From: Polymorphobacter_B sp038225475
Lineage (GTDB): Bacteria; Pseudomonadota; Alphaproteobacteria; Sphingomonadales; Sphingomonadaceae
Length of the DNA: 64,000 nucleotides
Assembly (NCBI GenBank): GCA_038225475.1
Contig: JBBRRA010000006.1
Span: 168,640-232,639, forward strand
Direction of reading: 5' to 3'
A program made the translations under genes and the position numbers. A model generated the notes under the pieces. The model was not told where the DNA came from, did no database searches, and saw nothing but the letters and a program-made list of their open reading frames with translations. This document shows positions 62,083 to 64,000 of this stretch, piece by piece (positions within the stretch are counted from its first letter, which is position 1; every line of letters starts with the position of its first letter).

Positions 62083-64000
62083 ATGTTCCAGAAGTTACGC
62101 ACGGCAGCGCTAGCGGCGGCTTCGCTTAGCGCCTTGTCGGTTGCCGGGGCCGCGTCGGGGCAGCTGCCGCCTCCGCGACCGACAGCAGCGGTGAAGCCTT
62201 TGGCTCCCATCCCGGCTACCAGCGCGGACCGCGTTACCGGCAAGACCAATCAGGAGTGGTGGCCCGACCGGCTCGATCTCACGCCGCTGCGTCGCAACGA
62301 GCAGAGCAGCAGCCCGTATCGCAACTTCGACTATGCACGCGAATTCAGCGCGCTCGATCTGAAGGCGGTAAAGGCCGACATCGCCAAGGTGTTGCTGACA
62401 TCACAGCCGTGGTGGCCAGCCGACTATGGCAACTACGGTCCGTTCATGATCCGCCTCGCCTGGCATGCCGCAGGTACCTACCGCGCGGCGGACGGTCGCG
62501 GCGGGGAGGACGGGGCGCAGCAACGCTTTGAGCCGCTGTCGAGCTGGCCGGACAACGCCAACCTCGACAAGGCGCGCAGGCTGCTATGGCCGATCAAGCA
62601 GAAATACGGACGCTCCCTGTCGTGGGGCGACCTCATCATTCTGACCGGTAACGTCGCGCTCGAGCAGATGGGCTTCAAGGTCATCGGCTTTGCCGGTGGG
62701 CGGGTCGATGACTGGTCGTCCGAAAATATCTTCTGGGGCCCGGAGCGCACGCCGCTCACGGTTCAGCGCTACGACGCCGCCGGCAAGCTGATCGAACCGC
62801 TCGCGGCGAGCACGATGAGCTTGATCTACGTCAACCCCGAGGGGCATCTCGCCGATCACGACCCAGCGCACGCGGTCGACGACATCCGCCAGACGTTTGG
62901 CAATATGGGGATGGACGACCGCGAGACCGTTGCGCTGATCGCTGGCGGCCACACCATCGGCAAAGCGCACGGCGCGCACGACCAGAAAACCTGCCAGGGC
63001 AAGGAGCCCGCGGCGGGCGCGATCGAGCAGCAGGGTTTCGGCTGGCATAGCAGTTGTGAGACGGGGGTCGGCAAGGACGCGATTACATCGGGCCTCGAGG
63101 GCCCATGGTCGCAGGCGCCGACGCGCTTCACCAATAATTACAACGAGAGCCTGCTCAAATATAATTGGGTCAAGGCAAAGGGCCCCGGTGGCGCGACGCA
63201 GTGGAATCCCGATGACCCCAAGGCGGCGAAGCTGGTTCCAGACGCGTTTGACGCCAAGCTGCGCCACCCGCCGATGATGCTGACGACCGACGTGTCACTG
63301 AAGGTTGATGCCGCTTATCTGGCAACCGTGGAGCGGTACCGTGCGCATCCCGACCAGTTCAAAAATGAGTTCGCCGACGTTTGGTTCAAGCTTACACATC
63401 GCGACCTTGGGCCAAAGGCGCGGTATCTCGGCAGCGAGGTTCCGACGCAGGACTTCGTCTGGCAGGACCCGATTCCTGCAGCAACGAACAAGCCCATTTC
63501 TGATGGCGAAGTCCGTGACCTCAAGAAGCAGATCATGGCCAGCGGGCTGAGCGTTCCGCAGCTTGTGCGTACCGCCTGGGCGGCCGCGGCAAGCTTCCGC
63601 AATACCGACTGGCGCGGTGGGGCCAATGGCGGTCGCCTTGCTTTGGCACCGCAACGGGACTGGGCGGTCAATGATCCGCAGGAACTCGCGGTGGTTCTGC
63701 CCAAGCTCGAAGCGATCCGGGCCAACTTCAATCGCGGCCACGAAAAGCAGCCAGTTTCGCTCGCTGACCTGATCGTGCTCGGCGGCAATGCGGCGGTCGA
63801 AAAGGCGGCAGCAGATGGTGGCGTCAACCTTGACCTTCCGTTCAAGCCCGGGCGGACCGACGCGAACCAAGCACAGACCGACATCAAGAGCGTTAACTAT
63901 CTTGAGCCCAAGGCCGACGGGTTCCGCAACTACTATCGTCCCGGGCAGCGGCTGACGCCGCCAGAGGCGCTCGTCGACAAGGCGAGCACGCTGGGGCTTA
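62083..64000 (+). CDS. katG: Exported catalase-peroxidase KatG (partial, runs off the window)
   Basis: KatG breaks down hydrogen peroxide by catalase and peroxidase activities with heme b. ATG 62083 lies six bases after GAAGGA; 639 codons are visible of about 740-760 expected. The distal-side triad is in MIRLAWHAAGTYR (Arg, Trp, His), the cross-linking Tyr is in LIYVNPEGHLADHDP, and the proximal heme His is in ETVALIAGGHTIGKAHGA. The second, non-heme domain begins about residue 420. The N-terminal residues FQKLRTAALAAASLSALSVA followed by GAASGQ look like a Sec signal peptide, which most KatG lack, so this enzyme should be periplasmic. It is divergent from a Fur-family regulator that probably represses it. 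Confidence 0.93.
   Translation, partial: MFQKLRTAALAAASLSALSVAGAASGQLPPPRPTAAVKPLAPIPATSADRVTGKTNQEWWPDRLDLTPLRRNEQSSSPYRNFDYAREFSALDLKAVKADIAKVLLTSQPWWPADYGNYGPFMIRLAWHAAGTYRAADGRGGEDGAQQRFEPLSSWPDNANLDKARRLLWPIKQKYGRSLSWGDLIILTGNVALEQMGFKVIGFAGGRVDDWSSENIFWGPERTPLTVQRYDAAGKLIEPLAASTMSLIYVNPEGHLADHDPAHAVDDIRQTFGNMGMDDRETVALIAGGHTIGKAHGAHDQKTCQGKEPAAGAIEQQGFGWHSSCETGVGKDAITSGLEGPWSQAPTRFTNNYNESLLKYNWVKAKGPGGATQWNPDDPKAAKLVPDAFDAKLRHPPMMLTTDVSLKVDAAYLATVERYRAHPDQFKNEFADVWFKLTHRDLGPKARYLGSEVPTQDFVWQDPIPAATNKPISDGEVRDLKKQIMASGLSVPQLVRTAWAAAASFRNTDWRGGANGGRLALAPQRDWAVNDPQELAVVLPKLEAIRANFNRGHEKQPVSLADLIVLGGNAAVEKAAADGGVNLDLPFKPGRTDANQAQTDIKSVNYLEPKADGFRNYYRPGQRLTPPEALVDKASTLGL

Overview
The window is GC-rich, densely packed chromosomal DNA from an alphaproteobacterium, most likely one of the Sphingomonadales. 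The evidence is two PEPxxWA-CTERM proteins, a class I lysyl-tRNA synthetase, a TonB-dependent receptor of the Xanthomonas/Caulobacter type, a DUF2849-containing sulfite reductase operon and a sphingomonad-style suf operon. Assignment below order level is not possible by eye. I saw no insertion sequence, prophage, CRISPR array, tRNA or rRNA.

Layout. 1-4.1 kb: end of a ligase-associated DNA exonuclease, a TSUP anion exporter with its TIGR02186 partner, and a Kup potassium transporter. 4.1-13 kb: a DJ-1/PfpI protein, a DNA-repair cassette (DUF4130-UdgX plus a radical SAM protein), DUF2306, an exported DUF885 protein, an NADP-dependent oxidoreductase divergent from a TetR regulator, and SelO. 13.1-18 kb: arginine catabolism by the AST pathway (M20 hydrolase, astA, astD, astB). 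18-22 kb: sulfate assimilation (SUMT, DUF2849, sulfite reductase, DUF934, CysH). 22.1-24.7 kb: a PEP-CTERM protein behind a sigma-54 promoter, then hslVU. 24.9-30.9 kb: a suf operon for Fe-S assembly (sufR-B-lipoprotein-C-D-S-T-A-lipoprotein). 31-36.6 kb: SixA phosphatase, a DinG/XPD-like helicase, lysK and an exported repeat protein. 36.7-43.7 kb: a group of exported proteins (amidohydrolase, TonB receptor, YncE-like propeller, Tat-exported DUF885 protein). 43.7-46.3 kb: two tiny exported proteins that both end in GNTDTN, and a membrane TolB-like/TPR protein. 46.5-49.7 kb: fdhD divergent from a YdeP-type molybdenum oxidoreductase. 49.7-57.6 kb: a complete kdp operon (micro-ORF, kdpFABCDE). 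57.6-60.1 kb: an acetamidase/formamidase divergent from an APC permease. 60.4-61.2 kb: a second PEP-CTERM protein, again behind a sigma-54 promoter. 61.6-64 kb: a Fur-family regulator divergent from an exported catalase-peroxidase that runs off the window.

Co-functional blocks. SUMT makes the siroheme precursor for the sulfite reductase beside it. CysH and that reductase are Fe-S enzymes, and the suf operon follows a few kilobases later. Potassium is handled by Kup and by Kdp with its own KdpDE two-component system. Genes inside operons overlap by 1-13 bases (ATGA, GTGA, TTGA), so many true starts are GTG or TTG. The most unexpected signals are the matched sigma-54 promoters on the two PEP-CTERM genes, the GNTDT-repeat mini-proteins, the lipoprotein gene inside the suf operon, and a 6-1-6 palindrome between the Fur-family gene and katG.
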